From Bacteriovoracales bacterium (GTDB lineage: Bacteria; Bdellovibrionota; Bacteriovoracia; Bacteriovoracales; Bacteriovoracaceae), in NCBI GenBank assembly GCA_030149295.1, contig JASBRV010000083.1, positions 1 through 59,850 on the forward strand: a DNA stretch of 59,850 nt, read 5' to 3'. Under the pieces are notes generated by a model that saw nothing but the letters and a program-made list of their open reading frames with translations, had not been told where the DNA came from and did no database searches. The translations under genes were made by a program, and so were the position numbers. Position 1 is the stretch's first letter. Each line of letters begins with the position of its first letter. Positions 10,203 through 18,775 of the stretch are shown in pieces.

Positions 10203-10427
10203 CTATCTACGGAGGTTAAAATAGCGAAAATTAGGGTCTGTTGTACCAAATCCTGACAGGACCCTCGTGATTGAACAACCAAGAGACCTATCTTCTGGCG
10301 GGCAAGGGTTTTGTGAAGACAAAATTCTATCTCTCACATTTCCCAAAACGGTAAAAATGACAAACGCCATAGTGGCAACCAAGAGAATATACTCGACGCT
10401 CGTTTGTCCCGATTCATTTGTCTTCAT
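10203..10427 (-). CDS. Flp-type pilin-like small protein
   Basis: This 74-residue protein begins with a short hydrophilic leader ending in Gly7. It continues QTSVEYILLVATMAFVIF, placing Glu at +5 and Tyr at +6 after the predicted prepilin cleavage point, followed by one hydrophobic helix. This is the class III (Flp) prepilin signature of Tad pili. The remaining ~45 residues contain two Cys that could pair (CPPEDRSLGC). No Tad secretion, ATPase or prepilin peptidase genes are nearby. It follows the unknown Rossmann-like gene by 22 bases on the same strand and may be cotranscribed with it. It could instead be a TadE-like minor pseudopilin. Confidence 0.65.
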   Translation of the reverse strand: MKTNESGQTSVEYILLVATMAFVIFTVLGNVRDRILSSQNPCPPEDRSLGCSITRVLSGFGTTDPNFRYFNLRR

Positions 10428-10449
10428 AGCAATAGTTTAACAGAATTCT

Positions 10450-11808
10450 TTATGCCTGTTTACTGTGATCTCGCAATTCTAAAAGTTGACCAAAAAGACC
10501 GAGTGGGCATCCTTTTAAAGGTCCAAAGTAAGAAACATTCTTAAGCTTCTTTTTCAAAAAGGGGCTTGAATAATCAAAGAGCTTAACATCTTTCACTTGA
10601 GGAAGTGAGGAAGCTTTAAAGGTGTAGCTTTGGTCCAAATAAACCTCTTTTCCCATTTTCAAATCAACCGAGCCTAACTTTTCCCTAATTCCGGGTAACC
10701 ACTCATCCACTTCGCTCTTAAGCTGCTCTTCTAAGCCTGCTTTAATAAAAGGTAATTTTGATCCCGGCTTTTCTCTATAGAGAACCTGCCCAATGATTTT
10801 TTGTTCATTTACATAAGCGCGCCAAAAAGGAGCATCAGTTCCCATCGCACTCGTGTCGGCCCAGAAAAACCATTGATCATTAAGCCCTGTAATTCTTAAG
10901 TCCTCACATCCAATTTCAAAATGAATAGATTGGTAGCGATCCCAATGATGAACGACTTTTAGGGGAAGACCTTTGGGTATTGAGCCCAGAAAGGATATTT
11001 TATGGGGATGAATAATACCTTCATAGCTAGCGAGCTCCATAGACCAGGGAACACTTTTATAGAACTTCCACTCTCTCACTTGCGTCCCTTTAAAATGGCC
11101 TCCTTTTTCAACAAAAACCTCTGATAGGTCTTTTGTTAGCTCTTCCTCTTTCAGGCAGTAATGAGGAGATAAAAGGCATATAAAGAAGTGAAACAACTCC
11201 ACACTTGAAGCTGATGAGGTAAACCTCTTATGAAACAAACTCCTCGCAAAATAAAGAAATTGGCCACCTTCTTTTTCATTTTTTTTAATAGCATTTTTAA
11301 AGAGATAAAACGTATCTTTAATAATCTCAGGACTTTGACCTAGAAGAAACTCAATCGTGCTGTTCTCTAAACCTTTAAAGCGAAAGCCATTTTTCCCAAG
11401 ACGCTTAGTCAATTGATCAAAGTCATCTTTAAACTTTTCATCCACCCCTTGTGTTTTCATAAAATCGTCAAAGGGGAATAAAAGTGGAAACTTGCGATAC
11501 AGCTCTCTTAAATTATCCCAACTACTACCACCCAGTAAGACACTGCGTGATCCTATTCGCAATTGATATGGCCTTAAACTGACGTAATCCTCAATACGGC
11601 TGAGGCACTTAATCTCCATATCTTTGCCCCAAGTCTTTAGGAAAGCAAGATCTAGCTTGGTCAAACCAAAGCTAAAGAGGTCACCATATTCTAATCTTTC
11701 GTCATCTAAAATAAGGACACTATTTTTCTCTCTCAGGAGTTCAATACCGAGGAGAAAACTTAAATAACTGCGACCGATGACTGCACGACTATAGTGTTTT
11801 TGTAACAT
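10450..11808 (-). CDS. Unknown protein with an N-terminal Rossmann-like start
   Basis: I do not recognise this 452-residue protein. The first 35 residues (RAVIGRSYLSFLLGIELL, then SVLILDDE) look like a beta-alpha-beta dinucleotide-binding start in which the usual GxGxxG is replaced by GRSYLS. It may therefore be a degenerate FAD/NAD(P)-binding protein. No signal peptide or membrane segment is evident. Its ATG lies five bases after the Kdo-transferase-like gene on the same strand, so the two are probably translated from one message. That context hints at an envelope-related role but does not prove it. Confidence 0.6.
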   Translation of the reverse strand: MLQKHYSRAVIGRSYLSFLLGIELLREKNSVLILDDERLEYGDLFSFGLTKLDLAFLKTWGKDMEIKCLSRIEDYVSLRPYQLRIGSRSVLLGGSSWDNLRELYRKFPLLFPFDDFMKTQGVDEKFKDDFDQLTKRLGKNGFRFKGLENSTIEFLLGQSPEIIKDTFYLFKNAIKKNEKEGGQFLYFARSLFHKRFTSSASSVELFHFFICLLSPHYCLKEEELTKDLSEVFVEKGGHFKGTQVREWKFYKSVPWSMELASYEGIIHPHKISFLGSIPKGLPLKVVHHWDRYQSIHFEIGCEDLRITGLNDQWFFWADTSAMGTDAPFWRAYVNEQKIIGQVLYREKPGSKLPFIKAGLEEQLKSEVDEWLPGIREKLGSVDLKMGKEVYLDQSYTFKASSLPQVKDVKLFDYSSPFLKKKLKNVSYFGPLKGCPLGLFGQLLELRDHSKQA

Positions 11809-11813
11809 CCCCG

Positions 11814-13067
11814 TTACCCGTTTACTAATTCTTCCAAAAGATCTTGATGCTTTTGAAGGATATTTTCCTTCTCTTTAGGATCAGGTGCTTTTCCTCGACC
11901 CTCTTGAGATTTAAGAATAGAATAAAGTGAGTCTAGCTCCCTGACAATGTGCAATTTTTGAGGATTTGTATCCAAAATAAAGTCTGCTTCTGTGGATCGA
12001 TGAGTTTTGGGACCACAGAAAATTTGTTCACAACCCCAATAAGGTTCAAGCAGGCTATGAACACTACGCCCATGGCCACCGCCTACAAAAGCATGACCAA
12101 AAAAAGGATAAATCTCACATAGGAGACCTGGAACCTGGCAAAGGACAACATTTCCCTCTCCTTTTAAGCCCAGATGATTCCAGTGGCTTATATTAACGCC
12201 CTCTAAATTATTAAAGAAACTTTCAATTCTCTCCCATTCCCCTCCTTTAAGTTTATGAGGAGCTACAAAAAGAAAAAGTTCTCTTTCTCTTAAATCCTTT
12301 ATCAAATCTTCATTAATCAGGTCCATTTCATTGTACCAAAAACTTCCCAAAATTAGACGTCTCTCACGTGGGTAGTTTTCGATTAAACCTTCAAAGGATT
12401 GAAAGCAGTGAGTTTTATGAAGATTCGATTTTAACATTTGCCTACGAATTATTTGTCCATGACGAAAATCAAATTGCACTAGCTTTTGATAATCTTCGAG
12501 ACCAATTCTTCGAAATTTCTCTTCGTCTTGTGGACTCGCAGCAAAAAGTAAATCAAAAACGCGATAAATTTGCAGCATTATTTGCTTTTTAATAAAGTGG
12601 GCTTCTAGATTTTTTCCTTTTAACGTAGCGCTCATCAAAATAGAACGAGAGCAATTAAAGGCCACCAGAAGTAGTTCAAGAAAAAAGTCATATCGAACCA
12701 TAATAAAGGTATCTGGGGTTTCTAAGGAAAAAAGACTAAACCTCCCAAAAGGCAAGATGTTGGTGAGCGGTATTACCGATACCGTCACATTTTCAACTTG
12801 ATCCAAAATAGGAATTTTCTTCTCAAGACTCTCCGAAGTGATTAACAACAAAATTTGATCTTTCTTATTTGCCTCAAGATATGGAAGAACCTGCTCTAGT
12901 TCTCCTTCACTACTGACATGAATCCAAACATGATATTTTCCCTTTTTTAGAGGATAACGCCTTTCAAAGCTTCGCCTCCTCCTGAGTCTTGCACTCAGGT
13001 AATAAAAAAGTATAAGCAAAAATGAGCCCAAACTATAGCGAATAAAGGCGAAAAAATACCATTTCAT
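11814..13067 (-). CDS. Divergent 3-deoxy-D-manno-octulosonic acid (Kdo) transferase
   Basis: WaaA/KdtA transfers Kdo to lipid A precursors at the inner membrane. This 417-residue protein has the family outline: an N-terminal membrane anchor (residues 5-25), then HVSSEGELEQVLPYL in the place of the family HxxSVGE motif with its catalytic Glu. A C-terminal block (FVGGGHGRSVHSLLEPYWG, then FCGPKTHRS) matches the GGxxxxHxxLEP donor-binding region. The intervening sequence is poorly conserved, so a transferase with a different substrate is possible. It heads a minus-strand unit that continues with the unknown Rossmann-like gene and the pilin-like gene. Confidence 0.65.
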   Translation of the reverse strand: MKWYFFAFIRYSLGSFLLILFYYLSARLRRRRSFERRYPLKKGKYHVWIHVSSEGELEQVLPYLEANKKDQILLLITSESLEKKIPILDQVENVTVSVIPLTNILPFGRFSLFSLETPDTFIMVRYDFFLELLLVAFNCSRSILMSATLKGKNLEAHFIKKQIMLQIYRVFDLLFAASPQDEEKFRRIGLEDYQKLVQFDFRHGQIIRRQMLKSNLHKTHCFQSFEGLIENYPRERRLILGSFWYNEMDLINEDLIKDLRERELFLFVAPHKLKGGEWERIESFFNNLEGVNISHWNHLGLKGEGNVVLCQVPGLLCEIYPFFGHAFVGGGHGRSVHSLLEPYWGCEQIFCGPKTHRSTEADFILDTNPQKLHIVRELDSLYSILKSQEGRGKAPDPKEKENILQKHQDLLEELVNG

Positions 13068-13194
13068 TGCTAAAATGTACCACTTCTAGGCAAGAATTGC
13101 AGTGACAAACCTCTCTAAGGTGCAGAGCTCACCTTATTCATCTTAAAAACCGAATAAAACAACGAAGGTCAATTGATTTCTTAGGAGTGAGAAA

Positions 13195-14562
13195 ATGACC
13201 GATTCGATTGATTGGAATGATGATTTATTAGTGGAGCTAGAATTACTAAAAGCACCAAAAAACTGGGGCGAAATCACTGGTCCGTTTTTTCATCTTCAAT
13301 TACCGGATTCTTCTCCCATTGGACCCTTTCACGCAAAAAAGCTGAAAGAGTTCGCAACAAATATCAACTTTCCTCCAGCAACAATGGTGCGAGATGCAAA
13401 AGGCATAGGCACATGGATTTCCTTTTATGAGCACCCTTTTTTTCAAAGAAGAAAACCCCAGGTGGTTGGCGATGACAATATAGAGGATGCTGGTGAATCT
13501 TTTTTCTTACTGATCGAAGGTTCAAAACTTGGCCCTTTTACAATCTCAGAAGTAAGAAAAATGCTAGCAGAAAAAGAAGCCCTTCTCACGGATCACGCAA
13601 GCCTAGATGGGATTCATTGGCAAAAGCTCCACCAAATGAATGAATTTGACCGCAGAGAACACACTCAAAGCTCTCTACCAGAGAGTCCTGGCTGGGAAAT
13701 ATTCAAAGAAAGTAATGCTGAGACTCAGGCTAGTTTAGATAACCCAGACATAGAAACAGGGGCTCTCGCCTCTTTAGCATTTTTAGAAAACGTTAAATCT
13801 GGAAAATCTCCTATAAAAGAAAGTGACCTCCAACAAAATGAAAGCTCTACAAAAGGAGAGTTTCAAGAAGCAGAAGTCATTCCTTTTTCAAAGGATATTG
13901 AGCAAAAAAAGCAAGGGCCAGAAGAAGTAAAAAGTAGCAATGGGCTACAGTATGGCACCTATGGACTCATTGCCTTTTTGCTTATGGGCTCTGCCTTTTT
14001 CTTTTTTAATCATAACGAATCAGCAGTTAAGCTAGCCGACAAACAAGTCACAGAAGATACCTCCACCAATAGCTCAAGCAGTAAACTTGGTAGAAAAGCA
14101 AAAGATCGCACCTACAGAGCCCCTCGGTTAAAGGCTAAGGTTAAACCCAGAAGCCGAAGGCCTGCCAGCATCACTGATACAGATTCGTTTGACGAGGGAT
14201 CAAAAAGAAGACTTCAAGATAGCGCTTATGAAGATAGTTACCCAGCAGAAGAAACTAATTATTATGATGAGCCTTCAAGAAATGATGAATACGACTACGA
14301 CAGCGGTGAAACACCCGTTCAACAAGATACAATCAGGAAAAAGCTCGATAAAAATATCATTGATTCTCAAGAAGATTACTATAATGAAGAAGAGCGTTAC
14401 GAATATGATGATACCTACGGCAATAATTTTGGCGATGCACCACAAATAGAACCAGAGCAAGTATGGGGCAATGACAGAGTGCCGGCCGGACAAAATATTC
14501 CCGATGGTGAAGACGCCTTTCCAGAAGAGTTTGCCCCAGAATTCGACGAAGAGATTTACTAA
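13195..14562 (+). CDS. GYF_2-domain membrane protein with acidic C-terminal tail
   Basis: This 455-residue protein has two GYF-like segments: a weaker one near residues 20-80 (SPIGPFHAKKLKEF) and a clear one near 100-145 (GSKLGPFTISEVRKML, then DGIHWQKL). One membrane helix lies near 257-271 (LIAFLLMGSAFFFF). Beyond it come a short basic segment and a long tail rich in Asp, Glu and Tyr. GYF_2 domains are thought to bind proline-rich peptides. Without a signal peptide the GYF part should be cytoplasmic and the acidic tail periplasmic. AGGAG precedes the ATG. Its partner is unknown; it stands just upstream of tmk. Confidence 0.7.
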   Translation: MTDSIDWNDDLLVELELLKAPKNWGEITGPFFHLQLPDSSPIGPFHAKKLKEFATNINFPPATMVRDAKGIGTWISFYEHPFFQRRKPQVVGDDNIEDAGESFFLLIEGSKLGPFTISEVRKMLAEKEALLTDHASLDGIHWQKLHQMNEFDRREHTQSSLPESPGWEIFKESNAETQASLDNPDIETGALASLAFLENVKSGKSPIKESDLQQNESSTKGEFQEAEVIPFSKDIEQKKQGPEEVKSSNGLQYGTYGLIAFLLMGSAFFFFNHNESAVKLADKQVTEDTSTNSSSSKLGRKAKDRTYRAPRLKAKVKPRSRRPASITDTDSFDEGSKRRLQDSAYEDSYPAEETNYYDEPSRNDEYDYDSGETPVQQDTIRKKLDKNIIDSQEDYYNEEERYEYDDTYGNNFGDAPQIEPEQVWGNDRVPAGQNIPDGEDAFPEEFAPEFDEEIY

Positions 14563-14603
14563 AAGTAGGTGCAAATGTGTTTTTTTATGCTTAATCTTAA
14601 AGC

Positions 14604-15296
14604 ATGGAAAATAAAGAACTTGCTAAGCAATTTAGAGCCCCGGCCTTTCCAGGTAGCTATTTTTTATCTTTTGAAGGAATAGAAGGAGCTGGAAAATCTA
14701 CTCAAATCGTTAAGGTGAGAGACTACCTTGAATCAGTTGGCTTCAGAGTCTTGGTCCTTAGAGAGCCAGGTGGCACTAGTTTTGGTGAGAAATTACGCCA
14801 AGCAATTCTCAATAGCACTTCTCCTATTCACCCCATAGCTGAGTTACACCTTTTCGCCTCCTCCCGTGCGCAACTCCTTACAGAAGTCACACTGAAAGAA
14901 TTAGAAACTCCCAATACAGTGATTATTTACGATCGCTATTTAGACTCAACTCTCGCTTACCAAGGCAAGGCAAGAGGACTAGGCTTTGAGACTATCCTTC
15001 GCACTCACTTGAGCTTTCCTTTAACATTGGTTCCTCATTTAACTTTTTACTTAAGAATTCCAGCGGATTTAAGCTTAACTCGTCAAAAAATGCGCAATGC
15101 ACCAAAAGACTATTTTGAAAAACAAGGTCAAAACTTTTACCAAAACCTAGTGGATGGTTACGATGAGGCAGCTGAACTTTTTAATGAGAGAATTATTACA
15201 CTCAATGGTAATCAAAGTGTAGATAAAGTCTTTGAGGACATTCTTGCACCTCTGAACGCTCTTATCTTGGATCAAAATAAAAGACCTGAAAACTAA
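14604..15296 (+). CDS. tmk: Thymidylate kinase
   Basis: Tmk phosphorylates dTMP to dTDP. This 230-residue protein has the P-loop FEGIEGAGKSTQ near residue 25, the LREPGGTSFGEKLR segment, and the DRY-type motif YDRYLDSTLAYQG. A LID segment follows near residues 165-175. An extra ~15 residues precede the core. A small hairpin (ATGCTT at 14587-14592 with AAGCAT at 14600-14605) includes the start codon, and no good Shine-Dalgarno is visible, so initiation may be weak or structure-dependent. Its stop overlaps the holB start by one base (TAATG). It begins the tmk-holB-ricT-sbcD-sbcC run. Confidence 0.95.
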   Translation: MENKELAKQFRAPAFPGSYFLSFEGIEGAGKSTQIVKVRDYLESVGFRVLVLREPGGTSFGEKLRQAILNSTSPIHPIAELHLFASSRAQLLTEVTLKELETPNTVIIYDRYLDSTLAYQGKARGLGFETILRTHLSFPLTLVPHLTFYLRIPADLSLTRQKMRNAPKDYFEKQGQNFYQNLVDGYDEAAELFNERIITLNGNQSVDKVFEDILAPLNALILDQNKRPEN

Positions 15297-16090
15297 TGAG
15301 CCCAGAAGAGATTATATTAGATCGTTACGAAAAATCTAAGCTGGCACCTCTTTATATAATCCGAGGTCCTATCAATAATGAGTCGGTTGATTTAGAAGAA
15401 TGGGCAGACGATCTTAGTAAAAAATTAATTGAAAAAGTAAAAGGCCCATTTGAAGACTTTTCCCAGCTCGGCCACAGTGATCTCATCTTTTTACATAAAG
15501 ACAAAGAAGCAAAGGAATTTAGACTTAAAGACCCTGCAGTGACAGAGTTTAATAAAGCTCATAATTACCCGCCACTCGAGTTGAAACATAAATTCATTTT
15601 TGTTTTTAATGCGGAGGCCATATCAACAGCACTTGCCAATAAATGGCTCAAGACTCTAGAAGAACCTCTTGATAGCATTAGCACTTTTTTTCTCTGTGAA
15701 AAACCGACCAGACTCTTACAAACAATAGAAAGTCGCGCTATTACCCTTAGACTAAAGCCCAAAAACTCATTTAAAACGCTTAGTCCCACTAGTGGGGACT
15801 TTCACCACTACCTTGGTGGGAAGCTTACGGATAAAACTTCTGAAAAATTAAGTGTCTACATTAGAAAAGGTAGCCTCCATCACCTATTAGAATTTATTAA
15901 AGCAGGGCAGGAAGAGAGACGACTTATATTTGATCATCTCAATGAATTCATTATTGCCCATCCCGCCAATATACGCATAAAGTCAAAATGGTTGGAGGAA
16001 CTTAAATGGTTTCAAAAGTCCAAAGCTTACAACAACATGGTTTCAGAAAGATTTGTGGGGCTGCTACAAGTCATTGAGCAATGTTCCTAG
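15296..16090 (+). CDS. holB: DNA polymerase III delta-prime subunit-like protein
   Basis: The clamp-loader delta-prime subunit is supported by gene order after tmk and by the segment KWLKTLEEP, followed by FFLCEKPTRLLQTIESRA (the SRC-like sensor region). At 264 residues it is short. The usual N-terminal P-loop is degenerate (RGPINNESVDLEE) and the zinc-binding cysteines are absent. Since E. coli delta-prime does not hydrolyse ATP either, this is compatible with a structural subunit. The C-terminal collar domain is hard to recognise. The ATG shares a base with the tmk stop. Confidence 0.82.
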   Translation: MSPEEIILDRYEKSKLAPLYIIRGPINNESVDLEEWADDLSKKLIEKVKGPFEDFSQLGHSDLIFLHKDKEAKEFRLKDPAVTEFNKAHNYPPLELKHKFIFVFNAEAISTALANKWLKTLEEPLDSISTFFLCEKPTRLLQTIESRAITLRLKPKNSFKTLSPTSGDFHHYLGGKLTDKTSEKLSVYIRKGSLHHLLEFIKAGQEERRLIFDHLNEFIIAHPANIRIKSKWLEELKWFQKSKAYNNMVSERFVGLLQVIEQCS

Positions 16091-16157
16091 ACAGGCTCTA
16101 ATCGACACGCCATAATTACACATTGCATCTTAAACAAACAGAAACCGAAGTCAATAT

Positions 16158-17570
16158 ATGAGTGAACATCAAAGTAATGAATATCAGGAAACTGATTACC
16201 AAGAAGACCCCAAAAAAATCCCTCAAGATAATATGACCGACTCACAAGAGGACACAGAGAATGATGATGATCGTGGCTCCACCCGCTGGGAAGAAGGTCA
16301 GGAAATCTCCCTCGTCAGAGTCAGGTTTCCGGGTAACTCAAGAAGCTTTCCATTTTTGGTAGGAAAAAGACAATTTCGCTACGGACAAAAGGTCGTCGCC
16401 ATGAGTGATAGGGGTATGGATGTTGGATATATCAACTCCTTTCCCTACACAGTTCCTTTTAAAAAGAGCATGTTACCTATTAGATCTATCTCTAAAGTTG
16501 CTACAGAAGAAGATATTTCAGAGATGCAAGGAAACTTCGCAAAACAAAAAGAGGCAGAAGTTGTGGCCCTAAAGCTTATTGAAGAGCTAGGACTTGATAT
16601 GCACATTACCCATGTTGAAATTATTCAATTTGGGAAAAAGATGGTTTTTTACTTTACCGCACCTGCAAGAGTAGACTTTCGAGATTTGGTAAAGAAACTT
16701 GTCTCAGAACTTAAGATGAGAATTGAATTGCGACAAATCAGTGTGAGAGATCGTGCTGCGGCCCTTGGCTCTATAGGCGCTTGTGGTCAGGCTACATGTT
16801 GCTCCACGTTTTTAAAGAATTACGGAAATGTTTCTATTAAAATGGCCAAAAACCAAAATCTCGCTTTGATACCCTCAAAAATTAATGGGGTTTGTGGCCA
16901 AATCAAATGCTGTATTAAATACGAAGATGACGTCTATGCAGACAAAAGAAAACTACTTCCAAGAGAAGGCGCCTACATTAAAGCTGCCAATGGAGACATA
17001 GGAAAAGTCACTAAGCTTCATATCCTCGTAGAACAATTCGACATGATCACAGACAAAGGGCAAATTCGCAGATACACAAAGTCCCAGTTTCACGATGGAA
17101 AAAAACTTCCCAAGGACCATCCCTTTCCGGAACGATTTCAACATGTTGTTAATGAAACCTCTAATATTATTGGACTAAGCGAAGCCCAATCAGAAATGGC
17201 TAAAGATTTTAACAAAGGCTTGAGCGAAGAAGAGATTGCCCTTAAAAACCTCCAGAGCCTTGACGAAGCAGGCTCGCCACTTTTTGAACAAACGAGAGAA
17301 AATTTTTCAAGTGTTGATAAGGATTTGAAAAAATCACCACAGAAGCCAACAACTCAATCTGAAAGAGAGTCCTCTCAAAAAGATAACGAAGGCAGTGTCG
17401 AGAACAAAAACAATAAGAATAAAAGACGAGGAAGAAATAAAAACCGAAACCAAAGAACTTCGCCTAATACCGATTCAAAAGAATCAAACAAAAAAGATGA
17501 AAGTAAAGACAAAGCACCTCGAAAAAATAAAAGAAGAAGAAATAGAAACAAAAAGAAAAAACCAGAATAA
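16158..17570 (+). CDS. ricT: PSP1/RicT-family protein
   Basis: This 470-residue protein carries the PSP1 domain near residues 60-320. It has the family Cys pattern ACGQATCCSTFLKNYG and, about 30 residues on, GVCGQIKCCIKYE. In Bacillus RicT (YaaT) these cysteines help the Ric complex bind iron-sulfur clusters and influence RNA processing. The tmk-holB-ricT order also matches the Bacillus tmk-holB-yaaT neighbourhood. The N-terminus is acidic. The last ~90 residues are a low-complexity Lys/Arg/Asn-rich tail, likely nucleic-acid-binding or disordered. Partners RicA and RicF are not seen here. The stop shares a base with the sbcD start. Confidence 0.85.
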   Translation: MSEHQSNEYQETDYQEDPKKIPQDNMTDSQEDTENDDDRGSTRWEEGQEISLVRVRFPGNSRSFPFLVGKRQFRYGQKVVAMSDRGMDVGYINSFPYTVPFKKSMLPIRSISKVATEEDISEMQGNFAKQKEAEVVALKLIEELGLDMHITHVEIIQFGKKMVFYFTAPARVDFRDLVKKLVSELKMRIELRQISVRDRAAALGSIGACGQATCCSTFLKNYGNVSIKMAKNQNLALIPSKINGVCGQIKCCIKYEDDVYADKRKLLPREGAYIKAANGDIGKVTKLHILVEQFDMITDKGQIRRYTKSQFHDGKKLPKDHPFPERFQHVVNETSNIIGLSEAQSEMAKDFNKGLSEEEIALKNLQSLDEAGSPLFEQTRENFSSVDKDLKKSPQKPTTQSERESSQKDNEGSVENKNNKNKRRGRNKNRNQRTSPNTDSKESNKKDESKDKAPRKNKRRRNRNKKKKPE

Positions 17571-18775
17571 TGTTAAAAATTCTTCACACCTCAGATTGGC
17601 ACTTAGGGAAAAAGCTATACAAAAGAGAGCGCCACGAAGAACACATTCTCTTTCTTGAACATTTAATAAAAACTCTTAAAGATCAGGAAATAGATATTCT
17701 CATTATCGCCGGCGATATCTTTGATTCACCAACTCCTCCAACAAAATCTTTGACACTTTTCTATACTTTCTTGGGCAACCTCCAAAAAGAGGTGCCAAAC
17801 CTATCGAAAGTTTTCGCCATTGGGGGAAACCACGATAATGGCCCCTTACTTGAAGCACCAAGACCATTCTTAGATGAAACCTTTTTTAAAATTATTGGTA
17901 CCTATAACAACGAGGATATAAATACTTATAGAGAAGTTTTCACCTCAGACGATGGAGAAAGTATCTTAATAGGTACACTTCCCTTTTTTCGACCAAGAGA
18001 ACTTTATTCAATGGATTTAAATCTTGAGAAATCTTTTGAAACCCTTCAAGAGGAACTTCTTTATCGTTTGGAAAAATGGTGTCTTCAATTAAGAGGCAAA
18101 GAAAAAATCCCTTCATTTCTAATAGGTCACCACCTCTTTGGAAGCTACCATCTATCAGGATCAGAATTGGGCGTCGGTCTAAGTGGACTCGATACAATTC
18201 CCCTTTCTCTCTTTGAAAACTGGGACAATTTAGTGCTTGGCCACATCCATAAACCTCAATTGGTAAAAAGAGAAAAACCGACTGCCATTTATAGTGGTAG
18301 TCCTATTCCTTTGCGTTTTAGTGAAGATAATAAGAAAAAAATGGTTATCTACACTGTCGATAAGGAGTTAATAAATTACGAATGGGTTGATATCCCCTCC
18401 TTTAGGCCACTCATTCGTGCCCAGTTCGAAATTGACCAACTTGACAAAGAGTTATCCAAACTTGAAATCACCGGAAAACTCCCTCCATTTCTAGAACTTC
18501 ATATTTTAAAAAGCCCTGGACTAAGTAATCCAAAGATTGAGGAAATTAGATTGAAGGTCCAAGAGAAAGGTTTTGAGCTCATAAACTTATACAGTGGTCA
18601 TGAAGATCTAGAAATAGAGCAAGGGGCACAAAAAGAGATTCAAAACCTTAGTTTAAAAGAACTTTTCTCTCTATACCTTCAAGAATACGAAATACAAGAA
18701 AAAGAAAGAAAACAACTTAAAACAGCTTTTGATGAACTACAAGACATTATGGAGAACCCAAATGCGCCTTCATAG
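17570..18775 (+). CDS. sbcD: SbcD nuclease subunit
   Basis: SbcD (Mre11 family) is the Mn-dependent nuclease of the SbcCD complex that opens hairpins and processes DNA ends. All phosphoesterase motifs are present: HTSDWHLGKKL near residue 5, IIAGDIFDSPTPP near 45, GGNHDNG near 84, GHHLFG near 184 and GHIHKP near 225. Its 401 residues are normal for the family. It overlaps ricT by one base and sbcC by 14 bases, implying translational coupling of the two subunits. Confidence 0.96.
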   Translation: MLKILHTSDWHLGKKLYKRERHEEHILFLEHLIKTLKDQEIDILIIAGDIFDSPTPPTKSLTLFYTFLGNLQKEVPNLSKVFAIGGNHDNGPLLEAPRPFLDETFFKIIGTYNNEDINTYREVFTSDDGESILIGTLPFFRPRELYSMDLNLEKSFETLQEELLYRLEKWCLQLRGKEKIPSFLIGHHLFGSYHLSGSELGVGLSGLDTIPLSLFENWDNLVLGHIHKPQLVKREKPTAIYSGSPIPLRFSEDNKKKMVIYTVDKELINYEWVDIPSFRPLIRAQFEIDQLDKELSKLEITGKLPPFLELHILKSPGLSNPKIEEIRLKVQEKGFELINLYSGHEDLEIEQGAQKEIQNLSLKELFSLYLQEYEIQEKERKQLKTAFDELQDIMENPNAPS

